From: Parvularcula sp964219355
GTDB taxonomy: Bacteria; Pseudomonadota; Alphaproteobacteria; Caulobacterales; Parvularculaceae
Assembly (NCBI GenBank): GCA_964219355.1
Contig: CAXPOZ010000002.1
Span: forward strand, 1-64,000
Direction of reading: 5' to 3'
Length of the DNA: 64,000 nt
In this document: in pieces, positions 8,085 through 16,545 of the stretch
How the letters are laid out: each line of letters opens with the position of its first letter
Position numbering within the stretch: the first letter of the stretch is position 1
The notes under the pieces: generated by a model
Told to the model about the DNA's origin: nothing
The model's database searches: none
What the model saw: only the letters and a program-made list of their open reading frames with translations
Translations under genes and position numbers: made by a program

Positions 8085-8780
8085 TTAGTTGCCGAACTGC
8101 TCTGCGATATCGTCGAGCGTGCCGCCAAGGAATTTCGTCTCTGGCCCGTTCTTTGTCTCAACGGCGAAATAGGGCGCATAAGGAGAAAGATCGCTCGCCG
8201 ACATGGCGACCGTCTTGGCGAGCGGCGGGAATGCCTCTTCCTCAATACTCACAAGCTGACCGCTCGCGCCGCTATATTTGCTGGCGAAGCTCTCCACATC
8301 GAGAAGGAAGCCCGTCAGCAGGAAGAGGAAGTGATCATCTGTGATCCCGCCGGGATAATAGAGCTTATAGGCGACGACCGTGCCGTCTGAGCCGGTGAGG
8401 GCAAAGGCAAGGCGCGAGGCGCTGATATGGAAATTATTGACCGCTTCGGTGCTGGCCGGGGCGCCCTGAAAGGGGACCGCCAGTTCAACCATCTTGCAGC
8501 CGGTCTGGTTCGCTGGATCAGCGCAGCCGCGCGGGTTCAAGAAGAACTGCCCGCCTTGCGGGGTGGAGACGAGGAGCATCTGGCCGCTCGGTCCCTGGAT
8601 CTGGCTGGCGGCCAGTCCATTTGCTGACATCAGGCTCTTCATCTGGGTCAGGCTGGTCGCTTCGTGCACCTGCACGGGGCCGGAAGGCTGGCTGCTGCTG
8701 CCGATCGAATTGCTCTGGGCCACGGCGCTTGCGCCGAGCAATGTTATCGCGCCCAGCGCGCCGAACAGGATGCGTTTCAT
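8085..8780 (-). CDS. YbjN domain-containing secreted protein
   Basis: A 231-residue protein. The signal peptide is residues 1-22. The C-terminal half matches YbjN-type proteins of alphaproteobacteria: NNFHISASRLAFAL, then a short turn, YKLYYPGGITDDHF and a helix ending in VESFAS. YbjN-like folds resemble type III secretion chaperones, but the role in this group is unknown. The ATG at 8780 is used because AAGGGG lies seven bases before it; an in-frame ATG at 8801 would make that ribosome site part of the coding sequence. Convergent with the DUF481 gene (13 bases between stops). Confidence 0.72.
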   Translation of the reverse strand: MKRILFGALGAITLLGASAVAQSNSIGSSSQPSGPVQVHEATSLTQMKSLMSANGLAASQIQGPSGQMLLVSTPQGGQFFLNPRGCADPANQTGCKMVELAVPFQGAPASTEAVNNFHISASRLAFALTGSDGTVVAYKLYYPGGITDDHFLFLLTGFLLDVESFASKYSGASGQLVSIEEEAFPPLAKTVAMSASDLSPYAPYFAVETKNGPETKFLGGTLDDIAEQFGN

Positions 8781-8853
8781 AACCAGCCCCTTAAAAGACA
8801 ATGTTACCGTATAACGGCCGGACCGGCCTGCCTAGGGCAGACCGGCCACAGTC

Positions 8854-9603
8854 TTAAGAGAGCTGTTTGAGGTCGAAGACGACGATTTCGGCGTCTTCGC
8901 CATCGTGGATAGTCACTTCACCCGGATCGAGCACGGCAAGCCCGTCACCATGGGTCAGCTTCTGGCCATTCACATGGACAGACCCGCGGGCGACCTGGAT
9001 CCATCCGCGGCGGCCGTCACGCAGCGTCAGGGACGCTTTCTGGTCGCCTTCGAATGTCCCGGCATAGACTTCCGCCGGGGCGAGTGTTCGGATCGTGCCG
9101 TCCCGTCCGTCCTCGGAGATAAAGAGGGCGAGCCTGCCATCCTTGTCCTCGGGCGAAAGGTCCATGACCTCATAACGGGGCTTGGCCCCGCGCGTGGCCG
9201 GGATCAGCCAGATCTGCAACAGCTTCATGGGATCGGTCGCACTCGGATTGAATTCCGAATGCATGACCCCCGAACCTGCGGTCATATACTGGATCCCGCC
9301 CGCCTTCACGGTCGAACCGTTCCCCATACTGTCCTTGTGCGAAATTGAGCCTTCAAGGACGTAGGAGAAGATTTCGAAATCCTGATGCGGGTGCATGGGA
9401 AATCCCTTGCCTCCAGCAATCCAGTCATCATTGATGACCCGCAGGGCCTCAAAATGGGTGTTCTTGGGGTCGTAATAATCCGCGAAGCTGAAGCTGTAGG
9501 CGGTTTTCAGCCAGCCATGATCGGCTGTGCCTCTGTCCTCTGCGGCGCGAAGGGCCAGCCGCGGGCCGGCCTTCACGTCATCGAGTATGTACAGTCCAGA
9601 CAT
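8854..9603 (-). CDS. Pirin family protein
   Basis: A 249-residue bicupin. The N-terminal cupin holds the metal-binding set of pirins: HPHQDFEIF near residue 65 (two His), and MHSEFNP near 108 (His and Glu). Characteristic phrases GGIQYMTAGSGVMHSE and LLQIWLIP are intact. Some members, such as YhhW, act as quercetin 2,3-dioxygenases; others are regulators, so the substrate cannot be assigned. Length agrees with the 230-290-residue bacterial members. It is a single transcription unit on the minus strand. Confidence 0.88.
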   Translation of the reverse strand: MSGLYILDDVKAGPRLALRAAEDRGTADHGWLKTAYSFSFADYYDPKNTHFEALRVINDDWIAGGKGFPMHPHQDFEIFSYVLEGSISHKDSMGNGSTVKAGGIQYMTAGSGVMHSEFNPSATDPMKLLQIWLIPATRGAKPRYEVMDLSPEDKDGRLALFISEDGRDGTIRTLAPAEVYAGTFEGDQKASLTLRDGRRGWIQVARGSVHVNGQKLTHGDGLAVLDPGEVTIHDGEDAEIVVFDLKQLS

Positions 9604-9931
9604 TTCGATGTCTCCCTTCTTTGTCGTTGCTGTCGGGGAGATATTTCGGGGGCTAGCCCCCTTTTAAAAATGGGGCTGGCCGCAAGGCGCGTTTGCGCAA
9701 AATGGAAAAGTCGGCGCGTCTCGGGCACAGGCCGGGGCGGCTTCGTTCACGACCTCGATTGAGACACCACGGTCGATGGCTTCGCTCGTATTCTCATTGT
9801 CCCCTGGCCAATGCCTTTGAAGATTCCACAGCTGGTCAGAATAATGAGCAGGGCGCCCAGTGTTTATCTGTCTCTCCAGACAATGACCCTTCACCTTCTC
9901 ATGTTCTATTCTTCAGGGGCTGCGCCAACGA
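9604..9931. other. Non-coding stretch without recognised gene
   Basis: Reading frames here are short, lack a credible ribosome site, and show no family resemblance. The only marked structure is the palindrome GGGGGCTAGCCCCC at 9648-9661, followed by TTTTAAAAA, 45 bases upstream of the pirin start. It could be a weak plus-strand hairpin or a protein site. Confidence 0.4.
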
Positions 9932-9967
9932 AAAAAGCCGCTCCAGCGCAAGGCCGGGCGGCTTTTT
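9932..9967 (-). terminator. rpsU terminator
   Basis: AAAAAGCCGC (9932-9941) pairs with GCGGCTTTTT (9958-9967) across 16 bases. It lies 23 bases beyond the rpsU stop and has T-runs on both strands. Confidence 0.85.
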
Positions 9968-9990
9968 GATCCGTCAGGACGGCGTTGGCC

Positions 9991-10185
9991 TTAGATGAGG
10001 CCTTCGCGCTGCATCTTCTTGCGCTGAAGCTTCCGCGCACGGCGGACGGCCTCGGCCTTTTGGCGGGCGCGCCGTTCGGAAGGCTTCTCGTAGAATTTCC
10101 GGCGTTTCATTTCACGGAAAGTCCCTTCGCGCTGCATCTTCTTCTTCAGCGCTCGAAGGGCTTGCTCGACATTGTTGTCGCGCAC
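9991..10185 (-). CDS. rpsU: 30S ribosomal protein S21
   Basis: A 64-residue protein from the GTG at 10185: RDNNVEQALRALKKKMQ, then EMKRRKFYEKPSERRARQ and a basic tail ending QREGLI. It is the alphaproteobacterial S21, which contacts the 3' end of 16S rRNA. The start is odd. Known S21 proteins have four to six residues before RDNNV, and in-frame codons 10200-10186 (ATC GTT ACC ATC GTC) would encode such a lead. GGAG lies eight bases before the ATC at 10200, but 23 bases before the GTG. The true start may therefore be the non-standard ATC. It is divergent from COQ9, a common arrangement in this class. Confidence 0.93.
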   Translation of the reverse strand: MRDNNVEQALRALKKKMQREGTFREMKRRKFYEKPSERRARQKAEAVRRARKLQRKKMQREGLI

Positions 10186-10347
10186 GACGATGGTAACGAT
10201 GACGCGGTCTCCTCAATGTTTCGGGGCGGCTCGCCCCCTATTCCTCAGGGTTTTCGGTACATGAGATATCGTGCCGCAGCCCGTAAGACCTGCGGCGGAG
10301 CCCCGGCCCCTATCAGATGAAGGTCAAAGAGTCCAATATAATGGGGC

Positions 10348-11064
10348 ATGACAATTGGCCCGGATTTGAGGTTAGACATAAAAATGATGAGCGATGCGGC
10401 AGAGAGGCAACGGCACACCATCCTTGAGGCGATGCTGGAAGAGGCAGCCTTTGAAGGATGGAACGAAACGGCACTGGAAAATGCCTGTGAGGCGGCCGGA
10501 ATAGATGCCGCCGCGCGGGCCGATGGCGCGCTGAAACGCCTGTTTCCTAAAGGCATTGCGGATGTCCTCGATTTCTGGGCCGAGCGCGAGGATCTCGCGA
10601 TGATGGCAGCCTATGAGGCGCTGCAAGAGCCCCCCGCCCGGATCCGGGACAAGGTCACCTGGCTCGTCCGCCGCCGCATTGAGCAACTCACCCCACATCG
10701 GGAAGCTGCCCGGCGGGCCGGGGCCGTTCTGACCCTGCCGCATCTGGCGGGCCTGGGCGCGCGACTGGCCTGGCGGACGGCGGGCGCAATCTGGCGCGCG
10801 CTAGGCGACAGCTCGACCGATGGCAATTGGTACACCAAGCGGGCGACCCTCTCGGCGGTCTATCTTTCGACCCTGACGCGCTGGTTCGCGGATGACGAGG
10901 AAGATGGCGAGACGCCATATTCGGCAAGCTGGGCGTTCCTCGATGACCGCATCTGCAATGTCATGAGCTTCGAGAAATGGAAGGCGAAAGCCGCAAAGAA
11001 AGGCTTTGATCCGGCAGGCATCGCAAACATGTTCGGCCGCATCCGATACGGGGCCGGCAACTGA
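10348..11064 (+). CDS. coq9: COQ9 family ubiquinone biosynthesis protein
   Basis: A 238-residue protein with the COQ9 layout: a TetR-like helical fold without a real DNA-binding helix, beginning ILEAMLEEAAFEGWNETAL, then the C-terminal lipid-binding helices with WRTAGAIWRALGDSSTDGNWYTKRA. The phrase TDGNWYTKR is diagnostic. COQ9 binds ubiquinone precursors and supports the COQ7-type hydroxylation. The start is uncertain: ATG 10348 is the longest, but homologues begin close to ATG 10384 or 10387, and no ribosome site decides it. It is divergent from rpsU. coq4 is also in this window (49679). Confidence 0.9.
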   Translation: MTIGPDLRLDIKMMSDAAERQRHTILEAMLEEAAFEGWNETALENACEAAGIDAAARADGALKRLFPKGIADVLDFWAEREDLAMMAAYEALQEPPARIRDKVTWLVRRRIEQLTPHREAARRAGAVLTLPHLAGLGARLAWRTAGAIWRALGDSSTDGNWYTKRATLSAVYLSTLTRWFADDEEDGETPYSASWAFLDDRICNVMSFEKWKAKAAKKGFDPAGIANMFGRIRYGAGN

Positions 11065-11105
11065 ACTCTTTATACCGACAAAAATAACAATGCGGGAGGA
11101 ATGGG

Positions 11106-12320
11106 GTGAGTGTTAATCTGAACTGGAAGACCATCGCGGTCGTTCTGGGCGGCGTGGTGGCTGCTCTTCTGGTCATGTTTCTGATGTGGTTCTACCGTCC
11201 GTGGGCGCCTTATTCGCCCGCTGGTGTCTGGGAAGGCCGCAATGCCGAGGACAGAACCCAATTCTACCGCTCGATGTCGGATGTCTTCCCGCACCGGGAA
11301 ATGGCCGCCTCCACCGAATTCCGGCGCCTGCCGCGGGACATTCGTCTCACAGAGATCAGCTACACCCATGACGGCGAGGCCCGCACGATTGAGGATTATG
11401 CCCGCGACCACGACATCACCGGGCTGATGGTCGTGAAAGACGGCGCTGTCGTTTTTGAGGAATACTGGCGAGGTGAGACGGCGGATGATCTTCACACGAG
11501 CTGGTCGGTCGCAAAATCCGTTATCTCCCTCATGATCGGCATGGGCATCAAGGATGGTGTCATCGACAGTATCGACGACCCGGCCGAGAAATATGCGCCT
11601 GTCTATCAGGGGACGGATTACGGTTCGACCTCGATCCGGCACCTTCTGATGATGTCGAGCGGTATCGATTTTATCGAGGATTATGAAGCCATCGGCTCGG
11701 ATATGCGCAAGCTCTTCTTCAATGTCTTCTTCCTGAATCAGGATGTCGACAAATTCGTCCGCACCTATAAGCGTGAAAAAGAGGCGGGCACAGAGTTCAA
11801 TTACCAGTCTCCGAACACCATCGTCCTTTCGGCGGTCGTGCGCGGCGCTTATGACCGTCAACTGAGCGATCTGGCCGAGGAAAAGCTCTTCGCGCCGCTG
11901 GGGCTTGGCAACGGAACATGGCTCCTTGATCGCAATGCGAGGGACGCAAAAGAGCTGGGCTATTGCTGCATCAATATACGGCTTGAGGACTACGCCAAGA
12001 TCGGTCTTTTCGCGATGCATGACGGCATCGTGAATGGCGAGGTGCTGCTGCCTGAGGGCTGGATGACGCTTGTCACGACCCCGCCCCAGTCGAGCCATGA
12101 ACCGGCAGCGGATCATTTCGGCTATGGCCTTCACTTCTGGGTGCCGTTCAAGGACAGCGCGATTTTCGGCTTCCACGGCTATAATGGTCAGGTGATGTGG
12201 GTTGATCCTTCACGCGAGGTGCTGGTCGTCATGACGGGCGCTGATCGTAACTATCCGATCGGCAACACCGAATTCCCAGCCATGCTGTCGGCGGCTCTTG
12301 ATGCAGGTGCCGGGCTTTGA
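11106..12320 (+). CDS. Membrane-anchored serine hydrolase of the class C beta-lactamase fold
   Basis: A 404-residue protein. One N-terminal transmembrane anchor (10-29) is followed by a periplasmic beta-lactamase-like domain. The SxxK motif SVAK is at residues 134-137 (catalytic Ser134, Lys137), the tyrosine motif is probably in FNYQSPN near 230, and the HGYNG segment near 356 takes the place of KTG. The HGxxG variant points to esterase or peptidase relatives (EstB-like) more than to true beta-lactamases. The GTG at 11106 is preferred: GGGAGGA is five bases upstream, and the nearby ATG at 11101 runs into a stop. The substrate is unknown. Confidence 0.85.
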   Translation: MSVNLNWKTIAVVLGGVVAALLVMFLMWFYRPWAPYSPAGVWEGRNAEDRTQFYRSMSDVFPHREMAASTEFRRLPRDIRLTEISYTHDGEARTIEDYARDHDITGLMVVKDGAVVFEEYWRGETADDLHTSWSVAKSVISLMIGMGIKDGVIDSIDDPAEKYAPVYQGTDYGSTSIRHLLMMSSGIDFIEDYEAIGSDMRKLFFNVFFLNQDVDKFVRTYKREKEAGTEFNYQSPNTIVLSAVVRGAYDRQLSDLAEEKLFAPLGLGNGTWLLDRNARDAKELGYCCINIRLEDYAKIGLFAMHDGIVNGEVLLPEGWMTLVTTPPQSSHEPAADHFGYGLHFWVPFKDSAIFGFHGYNGQVMWVDPSREVLVVMTGADRNYPIGNTEFPAMLSAALDAGAGL

Positions 12321-12377
12321 GGAAACGTCCGGGCTTCCCATATGGCCCGGTGAGATATGATCGAAAAGGAATTCGCC

Positions 12378-12896
12378 ATGGCGGAGAAAACCGAACGCGC
12401 CGTGCTGGCCGGGGGATGCTTCTGGGGGATGCAGGATCTGATCCGCAACCAGCCAGGCGTCCTTCGCACCCGTGTCGGCTATACCGGCGGGGCCTTTGAA
12501 AACCCGACCTATCCGGACGTCAAAACCGGCACGACCGGCCATGCCGAAGCCATCGAGATCATCTTCGATCCGGATGTCGTCTCTTATGAGAAACTGCTCC
12601 TGTGGTTCTTCCAGATACATGACCCGACGACGAAAGACCGTCAGGGTAATGACATTGGCAGCCAGTACAGAAGCGCGATCTGGTACACGTCAGACGAACA
12701 GAAAGCGATTGCCCAGAAAGTGATGGCGGAGGTCGAGGCTTCTGGCCGCTGGCCGGGCAAGCTCGTCACGGAACTTGCCGCCCCTGGTGTCTTCTGGGAG
12801 GCCGAGGACTTCCATCAGGATTATCTTGAGAAGCATCCCAACGGCTATACCTGCCATTATGCCCGGCCGGACTGGACGGTCGACAAGGTCGCTTAA
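12378..12896 (+). CDS. msrA: Peptide-methionine (S)-S-oxide reductase
   Basis: A 172-residue enzyme that reduces methionine-S-sulfoxide in proteins. The catalytic motif GGCFWG places the nucleophile at Cys14, and the family sequences GYTGG, GHAEAIEI and FFQIHDPTT follow. Near the C terminus, NGYTCHYARPDW offers a Cys that could resolve the disulfide. The ATG at 12378 has AAAGGA seven bases upstream and fits homologues better than the ATG at 12357. Its stop overlaps the convergent GDT1 gene by four bases. Confidence 0.95.
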   Translation: MAEKTERAVLAGGCFWGMQDLIRNQPGVLRTRVGYTGGAFENPTYPDVKTGTTGHAEAIEIIFDPDVVSYEKLLLWFFQIHDPTTKDRQGNDIGSQYRSAIWYTSDEQKAIAQKVMAEVEASGRWPGKLVTELAAPGVFWEAEDFHQDYLEKHPNGYTCHYARPDWTVDKVA

Positions 12897-13174
12897 GCGC
12901 TCGTGCTGAAATGGTCCCAGACCGTGAAAATGCCGATGGCAATGAAGCCGAGCCCGGCGATCAGTTTGAGCGGGATCATCGAGAGATATTTCTCTGCCGC
13001 CACCCCCAGCGCCACGGCAATGGCCGTTGAGAGGACGAGGGCGGACGCCGCCGCGCCGAACACCATCAGCGGGTGATGCTGCTTGTCCGTCGCAAAGAGC
13101 ATTGTCGCCAGCTGGGTCTTGTCGCCCAGTTCGGCGAGAAAAACGGCGAAAAAGATACTTAGCGCATAATGCAT
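12893..13174 (-). CDS. TMEM165/GDT1 (UPF0016) family cation transporter, half-size
   Basis: A 93-residue membrane protein with three hydrophobic helices and one family motif ExGD(K/R)(T/S) as ELGDKT at residues 15-20. Full-length GDT1 proteins carry two such motifs in about 190 residues and move manganese or calcium; this is a single-repeat version, presumably acting as a dimer. Such halves are common in proteobacteria. No second half is encoded next to it. The 3' end overlaps msrA. Confidence 0.85.
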   Translation of the reverse strand: MHYALSIFFAVFLAELGDKTQLATMLFATDKQHHPLMVFGAAASALVLSTAIAVALGVAAEKYLSMIPLKLIAGLGFIAIGIFTVWDHFSTSA

Positions 13175-13265
13175 GGGCGGGGCTTTCTAGAACTGAACGC
13201 CCCAGCGCCTATCCGGTTTGCCGGGCCGTGGTCCAGCGGTCCCGCCTCTCTTATCGCGCCCACGA

Positions 13266-13301
13266 AAAAGCCCTGGCGCATGTGGGGAGCGCGCCAGGGC
13301 T
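13266..13301 (-). terminator. Terminator of the MotA/MotB-like operon
   Basis: Read on the minus strand, AGCCCTGGCGC pairs perfectly with GCGCCAGGGCT over 11 bases and is followed by a T-run (the AAAAA at 13265-13269 on the plus strand). No T-run follows on the plus strand, so it serves leftward transcripts, most likely the pair at 13518-15538. Confidence 0.75.
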
Positions 13302-13517
13302 TCGGGGTTCCGGTTTACGGCAGGTTGGGGGGCAACGTGCCGCAAAACCGACTTGGCGAATCGAGGCCCAACGAGGGGGGAGAGGCAGAGCCCCGATCCG
13401 TTGCGTATTCAGAATATGCGATCTGAATATGGCGGGGATAAGTCCCCGCGGGCAGATCAGCGGTTAAAATCCGCTCATCTTCCCCGCAAGTAGCGGAAAC
13501 ACATGAATGTCAGTGGA
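13302..13517. other. Non-coding 3' region with small hairpins
   Basis: No gene is seen. Two short stem-loops stand out: GCGGGG-ATAAGT-CCCCGC near 13432 and AGCGG-TTAAAAT-CCGCT near 13459. Both lie in the probable 3' untranslated region of the MotB-like gene. Confidence 0.4.
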
Positions 13518-14588
13518 TTAGCGCTCGGTCAACTTGAACTCGATGCGACGGTTCTGGGCGAGCGAGGCGGCATCCCGGCCGCTGACCAGCGGGAAGTCAT
13601 CTCCAAGACCGCTCGCAACGAGGCGGCGGGACGGCACGCCGCGCGATTCCAGATAGCGCGTGACCGACAGCGCGCGGGCGGTCGAGAGGCCCTTATTGTC
13701 CACGAAACGGGCGGCGCAGCTTGGCCCAAGCGGGGTCTGGTCGGCATGGCCGTCGACCCGGATAACCCAGTTCTGGATCGCTTGCGTGGCTTCGTCATTC
13801 TCGCGGCCGGCAATCTGCTGCTTGATGCGGCGGTCGATTTCGAGGATCGCGATGGCGACCCCGTCGAGGCTTTCCTGCGCACCGGCGGAGAGCGTCGCTT
13901 CACAAGAGCCGAAAAGGGCATCGCCGCTGATGATCAACCTGTCACCGCGCACCGTGACGCCGGGCAGGTCCTGCAGCGCTGAGCGGGCTTCTTCGAAGAA
14001 ACGAGAGCGGACTTCTGAAAGCTCCTGCACTTTGCGGGCAAGCGCGGCGTTGAGACGCGAGGACAGGTTCTCGATCTGCGCCTGCTGCTCAAGATCTTTG
14101 GCCTCGGCGGCTTCGAGCGCTTCCTGCAGGCTCTGAAGCTGACGCCTCAAGGCTGCAAGTTGGGCGTTGAGGGTCGCGATCTCGGATTTTTGATCCTCGG
14201 TCAGGGCCTTTTCGGCCTCGAGTTCCTCCGCAGACGCCGCAATGGCAGTGCCAAGCGAGGCGATCTGGGCATTCTTGGCATCAATCGTGTCCTGCAGGAC
14301 ATCGAGATCAAGGCGCAGGGAAGAATTCTCATCGGTCAGGCGCGCGGCATCCGCCTTGGCGAGAGCAAGGTCATCGGCGAGGGCGGCCAGCTCGGCCCGC
14401 AAGCGACTCAACTCGCTGTCTTGCTCGTTCAGGCGTTCCTGGCTCTTGGTGAGCTGTTCGCCGAGATAGAATTGCGCGACGACGAATATCGACAGCACGA
14501 ACATCAGCACAAGAAGCAATGTCGACAGACCGTCGACAAAGCCGGGCCAGATATTGGCCTGTGATGAACGTGAACGGCGACGCGCCAT
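13518..14588 (-). CDS. MotB/OmpA-like peptidoglycan-binding protein with long coiled coil
   Basis: A 356-residue protein. Basic residues 1-11 precede the conserved WPGFVDGLST and one transmembrane helix (about 20-42). A long coiled coil follows (about 47-200; LNEQDSELSRLRAELAAL and similar heptads). The C-terminal OmpA/MotB domain (about 235-356) contains RVDGHADQTPLG, where MotB proteins bind peptidoglycan, then TARALSVTRYLESRG and a closing RRIEFKL. With the MotA-like gene 11 bases upstream it should form a proton-driven stator. Alphaproteobacteria carry this pair widely, often named peptidoglycan-binding protein. The coiled coil recalls Zorya-like or GldM-like force transducers, but no effector genes accompany it. 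Confidence 0.85.
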   Translation of the reverse strand: MARRRSRSSQANIWPGFVDGLSTLLLVLMFVLSIFVVAQFYLGEQLTKSQERLNEQDSELSRLRAELAALADDLALAKADAARLTDENSSLRLDLDVLQDTIDAKNAQIASLGTAIAASAEELEAEKALTEDQKSEIATLNAQLAALRRQLQSLQEALEAAEAKDLEQQAQIENLSSRLNAALARKVQELSEVRSRFFEEARSALQDLPGVTVRGDRLIISGDALFGSCEATLSAGAQESLDGVAIAILEIDRRIKQQIAGRENDEATQAIQNWVIRVDGHADQTPLGPSCAARFVDNKGLSTARALSVTRYLESRGVPSRRLVASGLGDDFPLVSGRDAASLAQNRRIEFKLTER

Positions 14589-14599
14589 CTATAGGCTCC

Positions 14600-15538
14600 C
14601 TAGCGCCGTTTAACGGCGTCATCGCCTTCAAGAAGGGTACGCCCGAGCTGCTTGATTTCCTCGCGCACGCCTTGCGCGGCATCGGCCTGCCCGGCGCTCA
14701 GCTCCTTGATGGCAGCATGAAGATGGGCCATCGCATCGCCGATATCGCTGAAATTCTTGGTGTCACCGCCGCCCGAATGGGAGGAATTATCGGTGATCCC
14801 GGAGAGCCAGTCCTCAAGGTCGGTATAGAAACGGTTCTGCGCCTGACCGGCCTGGATATCGAGGAAGCCAAGGACGAGCGAGCCGCCAAGACCAAAGAGG
14901 GACGAACTGAACGCTGTGTTCATGCCCGACAGGGGCTCATTGAGGTTGTTGATGAGCGCGGAAACCGCGGTCGCGCTGTCCTGTCCTGCATCTCCTGCGC
15001 CCAGCGAAGAGATGACACCTGAGACATCGGTGACGGTCTGCAGGAGGCCCCAGAAAGTGCCCAGCAGGCCGAGGAAGACGAGGAGGTTCCCGGCATAACG
15101 GCCGGTCTCGCGGCCCTCATCGATCCGTGTCCCAATGGAATCAAGGATAGCGCGGGCCGACGCCTGGCTGAGGCGGCCGCCACGTTCATCAGCATCGAGG
15201 AGGATGCGCGCCATCGCGCCAATCAGGGCTGGCGGGCGCGGCAGGCGGGTGCGCGAGGGGTCGACGGAATTGCGGAAGGCATTCACCCAGCGGATTGCCG
15301 GATCAACGACAAGGGCCTGCCGGATATTATAGAAAATGCCGAGAACGAGGACGAACAGGATCAGCCCGTTCAGATAAGGGTTGGCGTAGAAGCTCTCGAC
15401 CAGCAGGTCATTCGGGTTGGGCGACCATGGCGACAGGTAGAAGCCGACAAAGCTCACCGCGCCGATGAACAGCACCATGGCGAGAATAGACCCGCTCGCA
15501 CCGCTGAAACGGACCCCGCGTTCAAGTGATCGTGCCAT
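14600..15538 (-). CDS. MotA/TolQ/ExbB proton-channel family protein
   Basis: A 312-residue membrane protein. Hydrophobic helices lie near 17-36, 54-70, 148-170 and 205-228. The family core is in the last two: GLLGTFWGLLQTV and FSSSLFGLGGSLVLGFLD, resembling the ExbB/TolQ channel helices. The C terminus (about 255-312) is a charged amphipathic helix (AIKELSAG) that may contact the partner's coiled coil. The ATG at 15538 has GAGG six bases upstream and is preferred over earlier in-frame starts. It is the first gene of the two-gene unit with the MotB-like protein. Confidence 0.86.
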   Translation of the reverse strand: MARSLERGVRFSGASGSILAMVLFIGAVSFVGFYLSPWSPNPNDLLVESFYANPYLNGLILFVLVLGIFYNIRQALVVDPAIRWVNAFRNSVDPSRTRLPRPPALIGAMARILLDADERGGRLSQASARAILDSIGTRIDEGRETGRYAGNLLVFLGLLGTFWGLLQTVTDVSGVISSLGAGDAGQDSATAVSALINNLNEPLSGMNTAFSSSLFGLGGSLVLGFLDIQAGQAQNRFYTDLEDWLSGITDNSSHSGGGDTKNFSDIGDAMAHLHAAIKELSAGQADAAQGVREEIKQLGRTLLEGDDAVKRR

Positions 15539-15581
15539 TGATGCCCTCATCCATACCCTAGCATTCACTTTGTGCCTCAAA

Positions 15582-15606
15582 GCCCGGAGCATGGAAAGTC
15601 CCGGGC
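15582..15606 (-). terminator. Probable terminator of exoA-exoL-exoM
   Basis: On the minus strand GCCCGG (15606-15601) pairs with CCGGGC (15587-15582) and is followed by TTTG. It lies 61 bases beyond the exoM stop. The stem is short and the T-run weak. Confidence 0.45.
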
Positions 15607-15666
15607 GATTGAAACCTTGATGACATGCGGCTTCGCAAGCGATGCGGGAAACTCTGCACCATACTG

Positions 15667-16545
15667 CTACTTTTCCCTGTAGTATTCACCGAGCCTGATG
15701 CCGCTTGCGCCTGCAGCCATCCCGGCATGCATTGCCCCCCGGAAAAGCGCCTTGTGGAACCGGGCAGGCGACCAGACAGAGAGCGCCGCAGCGCCGATGC
15801 ACCATCCTGTCTTGGCAAAAGCCGTCAGTATAAGTGAGGCCCGGTTCGCCTCCGAAATATCTGCCAGTACTTCTCCGACCCGCCAGCGGCGACGCAGGAG
15901 CCAGCGGCGTGACATTCTCGCCGCAGGGACAGGTTCAAAGACATGGGCGTCAGGAGCATAGCCAAGCTGTACACCTTTTTTTCGCGCGGCCGCGAAATAG
16001 GCGCTGTCGCTGCCGCCGCGGCGGCCGAGTGCTTCATCGAACCGCATTTCTGCCATGACAGGGTGTGAGAGATCGATCAGGCAATTGGCCGTGTGACCGG
16101 TCAGGGCGATGCCGTCTTCTGATTTCGGCCAATGGCTATGGGGTGAAAGCTCGGTCATCCAGGCTGGCGCAGTATCAGGATAGACGGCGATCTGCGGGCC
16201 CATCACGGCGCCGAAGGCGCGGCTCAGAACGGTGTTTAGCTCGAGCAGCCAGTCAGGCGCTGCCGTTTCGTCATCATCAAGGAAGGCGAGCCGGTTGCCC
16301 ATGGAGTGCTCCAAAGCTGCATTACGGGCGAGCGCGATATTGCGGCCCGGCATGTGGAGATATTCAAGCGGGGTACTGATCGATGTCAGGAGGCCGTCAA
16401 TCATCGGCTTGGCGGTCGGTGCTTCGTCATTATCGATGATCAGAATGCGGCTTGCGCGCAAAGGACCTTGCGCATCGACCGACCGGATTGCGTTTGCAAG
16501 GCTGTCGCGCCGATAGGTGCAGATGGCGACGATCAGCTCCGTCAT
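15667..16545 (-). CDS. exoM: Family 2 glycosyltransferase, ExoM-like
   Basis: A 292-residue GT-A glycosyltransferase. The N terminus ELIVAICTYRRDSLANAI is typical of the fold. The acidic metal and nucleotide-sugar site is LAFLDDDETAAPDWL near residue 90, and RRGGSDSAYFAAARKKG near 175 holds acceptor-side residues. In Sinorhizobium, ExoM adds the fourth sugar of the succinoglycan repeat; the order here, exoA then exoL then exoM, supports the same role. It overlaps exoL by four bases (ATGA), so translation is coupled. The exact sugar and linkage are inferred from synteny. Confidence 0.8.
   Translation of the reverse strand: MTELIVAICTYRRDSLANAIRSVDAQGPLRASRILIIDNDEAPTAKPMIDGLLTSISTPLEYLHMPGRNIALARNAALEHSMGNRLAFLDDDETAAPDWLLELNTVLSRAFGAVMGPQIAVYPDTAPAWMTELSPHSHWPKSEDGIALTGHTANCLIDLSHPVMAEMRFDEALGRRGGSDSAYFAAARKKGVQLGYAPDAHVFEPVPAARMSRRWLLRRRWRVGEVLADISEANRASLILTAFAKTGWCIGAAALSVWSPARFHKALFRGAMHAGMAAGASGIRLGEYYREK

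Noticed and set aside
11070..12176. Long open frame antisense to the beta-lactamase-like gene
   Set aside because: The plus strand shows SVAK and an anchor; the minus frame shows no family and no ribosome site.
13518..15538. Zorya-like anti-phage system
   Set aside because: The MotA/MotB-like pair resembles ZorA/ZorB in outline, but no ZorC, ZorD or ZorE effector gene is adjacent; next are exopolysaccharide genes.
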